46,265 bases of DNA from Pseudomonadota bacterium. Lineage in GTDB: Bacteria; Pseudomonadota; Gammaproteobacteria; Burkholderiales; Chitinibacteraceae. The notes under the pieces were generated by a model. The model saw only the letters and a program-made list of their open reading frames with translations, did not search any database and was not told where the DNA came from. Below are positions 33,129 through 41,022 of the stretch, piece after piece (the first letter of the stretch is position 1; each line of letters starts with the position of its first letter). Both the position numbers and the translations under genes were made by a program. The stretch lies in assembly GCA_026399755.1 (NCBI GenBank), contig JAPLQI010000101.1, positions 1-46,265 of the forward strand. Reading direction: 5' to 3'.

Positions 33129-33590
33129 TCAACGCACTATATTTTTTGTTTTTATAACAAACTCTTCTGATTCTAAATTCATCGTTGTTATCTGAACAAG
33201 CTTGCAATATATTGCATCGTTCTTTTCAAGCATTTCTATTAATTCCTCCTTAAAATACCTATTTTTTTCCGCATCAACAAAACTAATTTCAGCATCCATA
33301 TGATTCTTATCAAAAACCAACCCATCTAAACTTCCTAAACCTTGAATCAAATTAGATTCAGTATAGTGTCTTCCATTATCAGGAGTAGTGCTACAAAAGA
33401 ATGCAGTTGCCGGGTTTCCCCATGTTGTTGAAAAGTTTATTGATATGCCAGATTCAGTCAGCGCAGCCTTATTGACCTTAACGGTCCGCTCAAACGGACT
33501 AATTCCACTCAAATACCAAATGCAAAAAATTACGAACGAAATAAATATTATTTTAAACCATTTTTTACATAAAACTTTAAAACCCCCCAT
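33129..33590 (-). CDS. Small membrane-anchored protein of unknown function
   Basis: The 153-residue product has one transmembrane helix (residues ~11-28, WFKIIFISFVIFCIWYLSG) and an extracytoplasmic domain of ~120 residues with a few cysteines and several acidic stretches. I recognise no family. It is AT-rich and lies between two copies of a ~75-bp repeat, between clpV and the vgrG accessory genes. That suggests an acquired cassette gene, perhaps an extra immunity protein left from an effector swap. The ribosome site is poor. Confidence 0.55.
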   Translation of the reverse strand: MGGFKVLCKKWFKIIFISFVIFCIWYLSGISPFERTVKVNKAALTESGISINFSTTWGNPATAFFCSTTPDNGRHYTESNLIQGLGSLDGLVFDKNHMDAEISFVDAEKNRYFKEELIEMLEKNDAIYCKLVQITTMNLESEEFVIKTKNIVR

Positions 33591-33632
33591 GCTTTTTTTT
33601 CTGTAGATGTTTTAATCATCATTGAAATACAT

Positions 33633-33728
33633 GGGGTCAGTTCTTACATTTTACATGAGATAAAATTCACAGTAATTTGCAAAGCTGATTAAATTGATTG
33701 ATTAATGTCAAATGTAAGACCTGACCCC
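33633..33728. repeat. ~96-bp REP/MITE-like hairpin element, copy 2
   Basis: GGGGTCAGTTCTTACATTTT at 33633-33652 and its imperfect inverse, ending TGTAAGACCTGACCCC at 33728, form the ends of a small element. Sequences of the form GGGGTCAGGTCTTACATTT are common in short repeats linked to REP-associated tyrosine transposases, from general knowledge. The right half is shared with 33037-33112. Confidence 0.65.
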
Positions 33729-33763
33729 AAAGGCTTTTCTTATTAAGTTTGCTCTGACCCCAG

Positions 33764-34519
33764 TCATTTTCTTCGCTTTGATACATTTTTCTTTTTTTCA
33801 TCAAAAAACAATACTACTCCCGCTTGTAATTGTGCTTGTTTAATTACAAAAGCAAGTCCAATCAACATTAAACATCGATCAAATATAAAAACAATCAATA
33901 GAAAAGCAGTAAACGCAATTGATAGTGCAGAAAAAACCGGATAAACATTCCTTAAGTTAAGCCCTGCCAACATTAAAACAATACCAATAGGCGCCAGAAT
34001 TGTGACAGGCTTAAGATATATTATATATTTATCGGGAATTACAGAAAGTAAGTCTCCTTCCTGCAATAATGACTTATTGTATGTGTTGTCCATTGTCATT
34101 TGAACAAATTTTTCATTATTCTTTATAAAAAAATAAGCCGCTCTTAGTACACCAAAAAACAAAAAAGCACCGCACGTTATTCGTAACATAAGACCAATAC
34201 TCGTATCTGACGAGTACGTATAAATAGCAGGACTTGCGAGAGTAAGGAAAGGACAAATCAATGCCACTCCAGAAAGGGCCTTTAAAATATATATATTAAA
34301 AGCACCAGTTTCACGCTTCATCCAAAAGTAAATATAAGCCAGTCCAAAAATACAAACTAAAAAAAATAAAACAACTAAAAAAACCTCACTAAATTCAGGC
34401 GTTCCGCCTGTATATTTATGCAATATTGCAACTCCACCAACAATACAAAATGCTTGATATAAAACTACTACTATAAGAATAGAAACAAATTTTTTTACAT
34501 TATCTAATAAACCTTTCAT
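33764..34519 (-). CDS. Polytopic membrane protein of unknown function
   Basis: The 251-residue product has about six transmembrane helices, for example SILIVVVLYQAFCIVGGVAI, VFLVVLFFLVCIFGLAYIYF, IGLMLRITCGAFLFFGVL and LSIAFTAFLLIVFIFDRCLM, with short loops and a Lys-rich C-terminus. No catalytic motif is visible. It lies 312 bp downstream of the Asp-box protein gene, in AT-rich DNA. A second immunity protein or a remnant of cargo exchange is possible; nothing shows either. Confidence 0.6.
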   Translation of the reverse strand: MKGLLDNVKKFVSILIVVVLYQAFCIVGGVAILHKYTGGTPEFSEVFLVVLFFLVCIFGLAYIYFWMKRETGAFNIYILKALSGVALICPFLTLASPAIYTYSSDTSIGLMLRITCGAFLFFGVLRAAYFFIKNNEKFVQMTMDNTYNKSLLQEGDLLSVIPDKYIIYLKPVTILAPIGIVLMLAGLNLRNVYPVFSALSIAFTAFLLIVFIFDRCLMLIGLAFVIKQAQLQAGVVLFFDEKKKNVSKRRK

Positions 34520-34831
34520 TTAACTTTACCCGCAATATATTACTTAGCCTTTAACCTATCGTCAGCCCAATCAACAATGTACGCAGAAACAATATAGCCA
34601 TCAATAACAACCATGTAGGGCAAGTTAGCCGCTAGCGTAGCCACCATTCAGTAAAGATCCAATAGCTCGATACGCACAGACTTGACCCGACGCAACTCTG
34701 TGCGAACCATGACCAACCCTACACAGTTTTACATTTAAAATAAAAAATAAATTTCAATAAAAAAACTTTTATCACAAACAAATTAACAGAATAAAAATTT
34801 ATTGAAAATTAAAAAACATTACACCTAAAAA
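34520..34831. other. 312-bp AT-rich gap without a recognisable gene
   Basis: The gap lies between the Asp-box protein gene and the polytopic membrane protein gene. I see no reading frame with coding character, no terminator with a T run and no clear repeat. The part near 34740-34820 is almost pure A/T. Confidence 0.4.
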
Positions 34832-36157
34832 TCATAACTCACGCCAATATAAAGAGTAAGTTTCGTATTTCCAAATACGGTTAGTTTCAGCTTCGTAATA
34901 CCAAGCATAAGCTGATCCATCTACTGTTTCTCGCCAAGTCTGACCTTTATCCTTGCTAATCAAAGTCATTGAATCTGGCATAATGTGGCCTTTCGTTTTT
35001 TTATCACCAGCCAAGATCAACTCATTATGCGGACCTATAAACAGGGCCCCAGGCTTTACATATTCATCAAAAGAATGCCGTAATAACTCTTTACCCTGCT
35101 TAAGAAAAACATAATTAGCTTCACGAACGCGTTTTGAGTCATCTTTCTTTTGCCAATCAATAGGTAGACCTTGCAAAGTAATAAGATGTTGCTCACCTTG
35201 CTGATTTACTTTTATATCTTTCACCACTTGCAAAGGTAAAATACTCTCCGGCTGAAGCCACTTGGCAATTAAATCTTTTTCAGAAATATTCCATGGCAAA
35301 GCATAAACCAGACTGGAATTACTAACTCTCCCCTTTGATAATTGAGCATCTTTTACAAAAAATACCACACGCAATGTACCGTCTGAAGCCAGATCAAAAG
35401 CATTAAATCTTGCTCGTGTTTCTTTAACCCATGGCGCAAATCCATTGCCATCAGGGCTAGGCATCAATTGCTGGTTAGTCCACTTTGGCAAATTAATTTC
35501 CTGCCAATGCTCTCCAGCATCCTCTGTACGCCAAACACGCATTCCCGAGCCAATTAAGTAACCACGTTTCCCATCAGGTAAGAATAAAGGTTGACCAGCA
35601 TCACTCCGCTCTGGCCACTCTAATTGCCTCCATTGCAGTCCACCATCAATCGACTTCCACAGGGTGTGCCATGTTTGGCCATATCCGTCAGCCCCATTAG
35701 GAAGATGGTAATCCATCCAATTGGTCGTCACATAGAGCGTCTGCCAATCTGGAGAGACCCACCAAGCCCCATTTTGGCCGCGTTGCTCAAAAATACGCTT
35801 AACGTCGTTATCTATTGTGCCGCGCAATAAACGAATCGTAGAGCGATTTATCGTCTCAGCAATATCATTCATCCAAGGCTCAGTCACCTGAGAAACCTCA
35901 GGCGTCTGACGGTTAGGATCTAACGGTTCTTTAAATTTAATCTCAGCCTTAACCGGTTTAAAAACAAACAGCTCCCGCCCTTTTACGCGCAAATCACCAC
36001 CACCATATGGCTTGTCATTGCGCATGATTTCTTTTTCAAACGTCCACATAGAAAATGCCTTGTATAACCCATAAATAGATGCAATCAAAACCACCAAACA
36101 AAAAATACCCAATGCCAGCCATTTTACTAATTTCATTACTATTGAAATCAGTTTCAT
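34832..36157 (-). CDS. Membrane-anchored Asp-box (BNR-like) beta-propeller protein, candidate T6SS immunity protein
   Basis: The 441-residue protein has one N-terminal helix (KWLALGIFCLVVLIASIYGL) and a large exported domain with three Asp-box motifs: SIDGGLQWR, TEDAGEHWQ and SKDKGQTWR (SxDxGxxW type). Asp-boxes mark beta-propellers such as sialidases, but no sialidase catalytic residues stand out. Its start overlaps the stop of the 300-residue gene by four bases, and that gene in turn overlaps the end of vgrG. A toxin-then-immunity order directly after vgrG is standard, and some known T6SS immunity proteins (Tli3 type) are membrane- or periplasm-anchored, so I infer immunity to the upstream protein. 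Confidence 0.65.
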   Translation of the reverse strand: MKLISIVMKLVKWLALGIFCLVVLIASIYGLYKAFSMWTFEKEIMRNDKPYGGGDLRVKGRELFVFKPVKAEIKFKEPLDPNRQTPEVSQVTEPWMNDIAETINRSTIRLLRGTIDNDVKRIFEQRGQNGAWWVSPDWQTLYVTTNWMDYHLPNGADGYGQTWHTLWKSIDGGLQWRQLEWPERSDAGQPLFLPDGKRGYLIGSGMRVWRTEDAGEHWQEINLPKWTNQQLMPSPDGNGFAPWVKETRARFNAFDLASDGTLRVVFFVKDAQLSKGRVSNSSLVYALPWNISEKDLIAKWLQPESILPLQVVKDIKVNQQGEQHLITLQGLPIDWQKKDDSKRVREANYVFLKQGKELLRHSFDEYVKPGALFIGPHNELILAGDKKTKGHIMPDSMTLISKDKGQTWRETVDGSAYAWYYEAETNRIWKYETYSLYWREL

Positions 36158-37056
36158 TTAAACGGCTCCATTAACCGATTTAACGCTTTATCAAATGCAA
36201 TCTTTGCAGAATTCACAGCATTTTTTGTCATATCTTTACCAACCTCAGCCCCACTAAGTATGGCTTGTTTCCAAGTAGCAGAATCAGTCCATTCCTCAAT
36301 ATTGGGCTGCCCACCAATCAGAACTAAATCACTAATAGGTAAATCCGCCAATCCCGCATCCAAATATGCCGGGACATGTGTTGCAAATGCAAACTCTCGA
36401 AACTTATCTGAATTAAGCTCCAATTCATGCCGTGCTACATCCATTTCCACCGTTTGATTGGGGTAACGCTTACATGGAACAACGACAATACCACCTCGCA
36501 TATTATGCTTTAAACCTTTTTCCATATTTTCCTGAAGAAACCTGCGGCCATTTTCTAGCCATTTTTTACCTGCAGGGCTTAACTGAGGAAAAAGCTTATC
36601 TCCATAAATAGAACAATAATAATAGCCATAGCCAATATAATAATCAGGAGGCTGATGACCACATCCAATATGTCGCATCATAAAGCTGGCATGCCGAGAC
36701 CAGTTTTCATCTGAACTATTTGCTACAATTAATTTATCACGATTTAATAGAAGTTTTGATGCAACTTTAACATCTTTCCACGGATTCCATTGAAGAGCCC
36801 ACCCCGTTATTACTCGCAAAGGAATTATTGAAAAATTTAAAGCTGTTTCGCCATATTCGCGCGTACTAACACCAGATTTTTTAACATACTCCTCATGTAA
36901 TGGCCGATAATAAAATTCGCACTTTCCAATAATACTATCAGCTGCTGCAGGGACAATAGAATTACAAATTTTATGCTGCACCACAGGTCTGTTTTTATTA
37001 GAGTCAGGAGTATGAATACTATTCGAACGAGTAAGAACATCTTTATCATTACTCAT
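36154..37056 (-). CDS. Candidate T6SS effector encoded directly after vgrG
   Basis: The 300-residue product has no signal peptide or membrane helix, as expected of T6SS cargo. Notable blocks are FMMRHIGCGHQPPDYYIGYG followed by YYYCSIYGDKLFPQLSPAGK, then WLENGRRFLQENME, and later AFATHVPAYLDAGLADLPIS. Conserved-looking His, Cys and Tyr residues (GCGH, YYYC, THVPAY) could be catalytic, but I cannot assign a fold or reaction. The start overlaps the vgrG C-terminal frame stop by four bases. The next gene overlaps it by four and is the likely immunity gene. Confidence 0.6.
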   Translation of the reverse strand: MSNDKDVLTRSNSIHTPDSNKNRPVVQHKICNSIVPAAADSIIGKCEFYYRPLHEEYVKKSGVSTREYGETALNFSIIPLRVITGWALQWNPWKDVKVASKLLLNRDKLIVANSSDENWSRHASFMMRHIGCGHQPPDYYIGYGYYYCSIYGDKLFPQLSPAGKKWLENGRRFLQENMEKGLKHNMRGGIVVVPCKRYPNQTVEMDVARHELELNSDKFREFAFATHVPAYLDAGLADLPISDLVLIGGQPNIEEWTDSATWKQAILSGAEVGKDMTKNAVNSAKIAFDKALNRLMEPFK

Positions 37057-37994
37057 TTTTTATCCTTTAATATTTCAACAATAACACCGTCAGGCACTAG
37101 GCTTTTACTTAGAGAGGTTTGCCCTTTTTCATCACTCATCCCCTCTGCTAATAACTGCCCCTCTGATGTTTTCAAACGATAGTGGACATGGCTAGCAGGC
37201 AGCCCCAAACCCGCCCACTCAATTTGAAAAGCTTGATCATACTTACCTTTCTCTTTCGGCAAATCTGCCATTGATTGAGAAAGACTCTCTCCCCCACTCA
37301 ACTCATGACTCGCCCCCTTAATACTCACTTCCCCCGGGCAATGAATCTCGATATTGCCGCCTTTTAAGCGGATATAGCCGCCGCCTGCGGTAAAGAGCAC
37401 TTCATCTCCCGCGGCGATTTCTATTTTTTCTTTGCAGGCGGTGATTTTTACGTTTTTGTCTGCGGTGATTTCTACGTCGTCGCTTTGCGCTTGCAGCTGG
37501 ATTTTGCCTTTGGCTGCGATCAGTTTGAGCGCGACTTTATCTTTTACCCCAGCCACAAATAGGCTGATGTGCTGGCCAACGTTGTGTATCCAGCGGCGGC
37601 CGGAGGTTTGGTTTGTGTCTCTTTGGGCGACTAGATCTAGGTTGGTGCCTGCTGCAATCGTTTGGCTTTGCGGACTGGTGATCGCTACACCGTCTTCCCC
37701 GTGTAGCAGGATGATTTTTTGCTGGCCTGCTTGCTCTTTGGATTTGCTCTTGCCGTCTTTGTCTGTATTGCTGCCGGCTTCAAGGCTTTTGCTAGCGTGC
37801 ACGTGGTGGTGCAGATGGCCGGTAGTGGCTTTTTCGCCTGCGCTGTTGTCAGGCTTAACCGTTTTATCGCCTTCGCCGGTTTCAATGGTATCGGCGAGCT
37901 GGTTGGTGGCGGTTTCGCCTAGGCTTTGGGCCAGTGCAAGCGCGGATTCCAGCTGGCTTTGGGCGGGGCTGTGGTCCCGCTTTTGGCTTCGGTG
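37053..37994 (-). pseudogene. VgrG C-terminal part (DUF2345 and tail), displaced by a frameshift
   Basis: This frame has no start of its own that makes sense; it continues vgrG after a -1 shift. It opens with SQLESALALAQSLGETATNQ, a His-rich stretch (GHLHHHVHAS), then the DUF2345 beta-helix with its repeating ITADKNVKITACKEKIEIAA pattern that extends the spike needle, and a C-terminal transthyretin-like segment (FQIEWAGLGLPASHVHYRLK) that often carries effectors. The stop overlaps the candidate effector start by four bases. If the shift is a true mutation this part is lost from the spike; an internal ATG at 37802 could start a shorter product. Confidence 0.75.
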
Positions 37995-39826
37995 CTAATC
38001 AGCAGGCCATTGGCGCGGATTGCGCCTTGATTATCCGTGCGTAATTCAAAGCCTTCGCCGCGTGGCTCGCCTTTTCCATCCGTGCGCGGGTGGATTAAGT
38101 AGCCAAGGTTGAGCTGGGTTTTGCCGTGTTCGCTCGATAGCTTGGTGCGGACTTCGCCCTTGCTATCGTCAAACAGCAGCTCGCCGTATTGGCCGCCTTC
38201 ATGCTCTTTGGTTTTGATGCCGGATAGCGTTTTGTTGGCGGGCAATGCGCCTGTGCCGCTGAATGCTGGCACAGGATGGCTGCCGTTATAGACGACGCCA
38301 GTGATGATAGGGCGGTCGATGTCGCCTTCAATAAAATCGACTAAAACTTCCTGGCCGATGCGCGGGATGAACTGGTGCCCAAAGCTTGCGCCTGCCGATG
38401 GATAGGCCACGCGTATCCAGCAAGAGGATTTATCGTCGAGGTTTGCACCAAACTCCGGGTGCTCGGCAGCGCGCTGCCAGTGAAACTGCACCTTGATCCG
38501 CCCCTGCTCGTCGGTATGGACTTCCGCTCCGGCAGGGCCCACCACGGTGGCGGTTTGTACGCCTCGGCTTTTGGGTTTGCTTTGTTCTGCATGGGCAAAA
38601 TTAGGCGTGATCGGTTGGCCGCGTCTTTGGGCGGTGAAATGGGCCTCATAAGGTTTGGCGGCATCAGCGGACAACAAGCTGGGGGCAACCATGCCTAATT
38701 GCTGGCTTAAATCCGCTGGCAAATTATTGTTAGCGGTGAATTTTAGCTCGGTCACGGCGAATTCGCGTTGCTCGGCGCTATCCCATTCGTGGGCGGGGTG
38801 GTCTTCTAATCTGAACCACTGCCCTGCTTGCAAGCTGCGCAAAGTGCCGGAGCCGCTGAAGGATTTCTTTTTTGCATCCGATGCTTGCTGACGTAATTGT
38901 GCGTAGTGGCTTAGGCCTTCTGCATCACTGGCGTAATAAAGCGCTTGCGGGTCGTAATCTTCAAAGCTGGCTTGCAGCTGTTGCCCGCCGTCACCTTGAT
39001 CGACACGACTTTCATCAAAGCTTTGGCTGGTGCTGGTGGCTTTGTAATCAAAGCTGGCAAGTGACACACTACCGCTGCCCACTTGGCGCTGGCTATTCCA
39101 TGCTGTAAGAGAATCACTCTCCTCAGTGGCATCCGCACGGTGGAAACGCACCTGCATTTCTTGCGACTCAGGGATCGCAAACGCATCGTCAAAGACCACA
39201 AGCTGAACTTGTGGATTATCGCCTGCTAAATGTTCAAACCGCCACGCTAAACCTTCTTCTGCCAATAATCGCGTCAGAAAATCGAAATCTGATTCGCGGT
39301 ATTGCGTGCAGTAGGATCGAGGCGTGTGTGTGCCAGAGAGTTTGAAATCCAGCGTTTGCACGGCAGCAAACACAGGGTTTTTCGCTTGGTGCTCTGCCAA
39401 GACTTGCTTGACGATATCGGGGACAGATAAATCTTGAAACACGCGGGAAGCGCGGCGGTAGCGGAGTAAGGCAAACGGCGGTTCTACCGTCAGCGCATAT
39501 TTAGCAAAGCCACCATCAGAACCCAGTAATTGCGCTTGGGAGATAACGCCACAGCGCTCAATGTCGCCGCCATTGGCATCAGCCACCGATAAAACAATCG
39601 GTAGGCCCAGTAAGGATTTAAGCTCAAGAGCACCATCAGGTGACAGGCAATCGATCTGATAGCGGTAAGCTTGATTGATCCCTTCGCTGCCATCCACTCG
39701 CTGAGGTAAAAGCTGCTCACCCCAAGCTGCGCCATCCCCAAGTTGCAGGGAGATCAATCGCTGATCTTGATTAAATGCAGCGGCAAAGCTGCTCAGTAAT
39801 TGTGACAAAGGCATGGGGGAAATCAT
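37919..39826 (-). CDS. vgrG: T6SS spike protein VgrG, N-terminal and central part (TssI), truncated by frameshift
   Basis: The 635 residues cover the gp27-like and gp5 OB-fold parts: RYQIDCLSPDGALELKSLLG, YCTQYRESDFDFLTRLLAEE with the family signature, VVGPAGAEVHTDEQGRIKVQ and WIRVAYPSAGASFGHQFIPR, then GQEVLVDFIEGDIDRPIITG. After LLISTEAKSGTTAPPK the frame runs out of VgrG similarity and stops at 37919, while the -1 frame carries the rest (37053-37994). Rejoined, the protein would be 924 residues. The break lies at GGGCGGGG on the plus strand (37961-37968), where one missing base explains it. VgrG trimers cap the Hcp tube and pierce the target cell. Confidence 0.88.
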   Translation of the reverse strand: MISPMPLSQLLSSFAAAFNQDQRLISLQLGDGAAWGEQLLPQRVDGSEGINQAYRYQIDCLSPDGALELKSLLGLPIVLSVADANGGDIERCGVISQAQLLGSDGGFAKYALTVEPPFALLRYRRASRVFQDLSVPDIVKQVLAEHQAKNPVFAAVQTLDFKLSGTHTPRSYCTQYRESDFDFLTRLLAEEGLAWRFEHLAGDNPQVQLVVFDDAFAIPESQEMQVRFHRADATEESDSLTAWNSQRQVGSGSVSLASFDYKATSTSQSFDESRVDQGDGGQQLQASFEDYDPQALYYASDAEGLSHYAQLRQQASDAKKKSFSGSGTLRSLQAGQWFRLEDHPAHEWDSAEQREFAVTELKFTANNNLPADLSQQLGMVAPSLLSADAAKPYEAHFTAQRRGQPITPNFAHAEQSKPKSRGVQTATVVGPAGAEVHTDEQGRIKVQFHWQRAAEHPEFGANLDDKSSCWIRVAYPSAGASFGHQFIPRIGQEVLVDFIEGDIDRPIITGVVYNGSHPVPAFSGTGALPANKTLSGIKTKEHEGGQYGELLFDDSKGEVRTKLSSEHGKTQLNLGYLIHPRTDGKGEPRGEGFELRTDNQGAIRANGLLISTEAKSGTTAPPKASWNPRLHWPKA

Positions 39827-39871
39827 TAGCAGTCCAGGAGGAGCGAGTAAATGGCAAGGGAATAAACAGTA

Positions 39872-40342
39872 TTATTTGCCGATTTCAATGCGCACTGCGT
39901 GCTCTGCATCTTCAGTGTTAAAGCGGCGAGTTAATTTCTTTTTAGAGATCCCTTGTTTCACTAGGAATTTCTCTACGCTGATCGCGCGTGCCAAGGCGGC
40001 AGACTTAGCGTTACCAATGTCTTTCTTGTAGCAATAGCCACGTAAGGTAATTGCTTTTGCTTCTTTTAATTTTGGCAAGAGGCTCATCAGTTGCAGCTCG
40101 TGCTCTGGAGTCAGCTTGGCAGACATCTTGTCAAACTTGAGAAAGGACGGATCAACAACCGCTTGTGTCGCTGCTGCTGCTGCTGTTTCTGCAGCTTTTG
40201 TCGCTGTTGATGTAGCCGCGGCTGGAGCATTCTTCCAAGAAGTAGTTGCAGGCGCGCTCTGTGTTGTTGGATTCTCAGCACATCCGGTCACACCAGTGGC
40301 AATTACAACTAATGCGGCACAAACAAATCCTAAACGTTTCAT
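39872..40342 (-). CDS. Small lipoprotein with OmpA C-terminal-like domain (T6SS-associated), copy 2
   Basis: From ATG 40342 (AAGGGA eight bases before) it encodes 156 residues. A lipoprotein signal (MKRLGFVCAALVVIATGVTG then Cys) is followed by an Ala/Thr-rich linker and the domain FLKFDKMSAKLTPEHELQLM, LRGYCYKKDIGNAKSAALAR and AISVEKFLVKQGI. It is clearly related to the protein at 27580-28011, sharing LRGYC.K.DIGNAK.(S)ALARAI and the NTDDAEHAV/NTEDAEHAV end. It lies between hcp and vgrG, separated from hcp by a long hairpin. Peptidoglycan contact near the T6SS is the likely role. A longer frame from 40384 exists but has no ribosome site. Confidence 0.8.
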   Translation of the reverse strand: MKRLGFVCAALVVIATGVTGCAENPTTQSAPATTSWKNAPAAATSTATKAAETAAAAATQAVVDPSFLKFDKMSAKLTPEHELQLMSLLPKLKEAKAITLRGYCYKKDIGNAKSAALARAISVEKFLVKQGISKKKLTRRFNTEDAEHAVRIEIGK

Positions 40343-40366
40343 TATTAAATCCCTTTTTTTTAAAAC

Positions 40367-40433
40367 AACTGATCTGCTTTGCAAGCTGCCGGACTTAGGC
40401 TAAGTCCGGCAGCTTGCTAGCAGCAGATCAGTT
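40367..40433 (-). terminator. Long stem-loop after hcp, probable terminator or mRNA stabiliser
   Basis: An outer 12-bp stem (AACTGATCTGCT with AGCAGATCAGTT) and an inner 17-bp stem (GCAAGCTGCCGGACTTA with its inverse) enclose a 3-base loop, with small bulges between. On the minus strand GTTTTAAAA follows. It sits between hcp and the lipoprotein gene, so it could cut transcription after hcp and protect the abundant hcp message from 3' decay. Confidence 0.65.
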
Positions 40434-40476
40434 TGCTGCTTATTGCCCATCACCAGAATGGTGATATCTAAATCAT

Positions 40477-40974
40477 TTAAGCAATCGTTTTGTTAGCAGT
40501 CAGATCCCAACCAGCGCTGACATTGCCGCCACCGGCGCCATCAGTACGTTTTTGCTGAGTGTAAGTCCACTTGATTTTGCCGTAGCTAAAGCTAACCAAT
40601 TCGCTAGGGAAGCCTTCGTCTTGAGCTGAACCATGTGGCTCTGCTTTAGAAATCAAAACTTGTTCCATTTTGATTTCCATGTACTTCACTTTATCGCCAC
40701 CTGAACGGCAAAGTTCGATGGTGATTTCTTTGATGTGCTTACCAGTGCAGCAAGCTTCGTAGATCTTTGGACTAGCTTTATCCAAGAAGTGAGTAATAAC
40801 GTACTGAGCGTGGTTTACACGTTCAGCAGTTGCACCACCAGCAGAGCTGGCAGTCGCTTGAGCTGGCTGCTCAATTTTGTGCGAGAAAGATTGGATTTCG
40901 ATCCAGTCTTTATGCTTGTCATCTGTTGATTCGCCAGGAATACCATCAATTTTCAAAAATGCATCAAAAGCCAT
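40477..40974 (-). CDS. hcp: T6SS tube protein Hcp (TssD)
   Basis: The 165-residue protein begins MAFDAFLKIDGIPGESTDDK and continues WIEIQSFSHKIEQ, the Hcp signature. It ends with ELVSFSYGKIKWTYTQQ and GGNVSAGWDLTANK. Hcp hexamers stack into the inner tube fired by the sheath and can carry small effectors inside. Ribosome site AAGGAG is seven bases before the ATG, strong as expected of a highly made protein. It follows tssC by ~48 bp and is bounded downstream by the long stem-loop. Confidence 0.96.
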   Translation of the reverse strand: MAFDAFLKIDGIPGESTDDKHKDWIEIQSFSHKIEQPAQATASSAGGATAERVNHAQYVITHFLDKASPKIYEACCTGKHIKEITIELCRSGGDKVKYMEIKMEQVLISKAEPHGSAQDEGFPSELVSFSYGKIKWTYTQQKRTDGAGGGNVSAGWDLTANKTIA

Positions 40975-41022
40975 TGTAAAACTCCTTAATGTTAATAAAA
41001 GTTACTTCTACGCTTCACTGCA

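Noticed and set aside
37955-37975. Programmed -1 frameshifting in vgrG at CCCAAAG
   Set aside because: The heptamer is not in the phase required (it reads CCC AAA G in the main frame), so a simple base loss is more likely.
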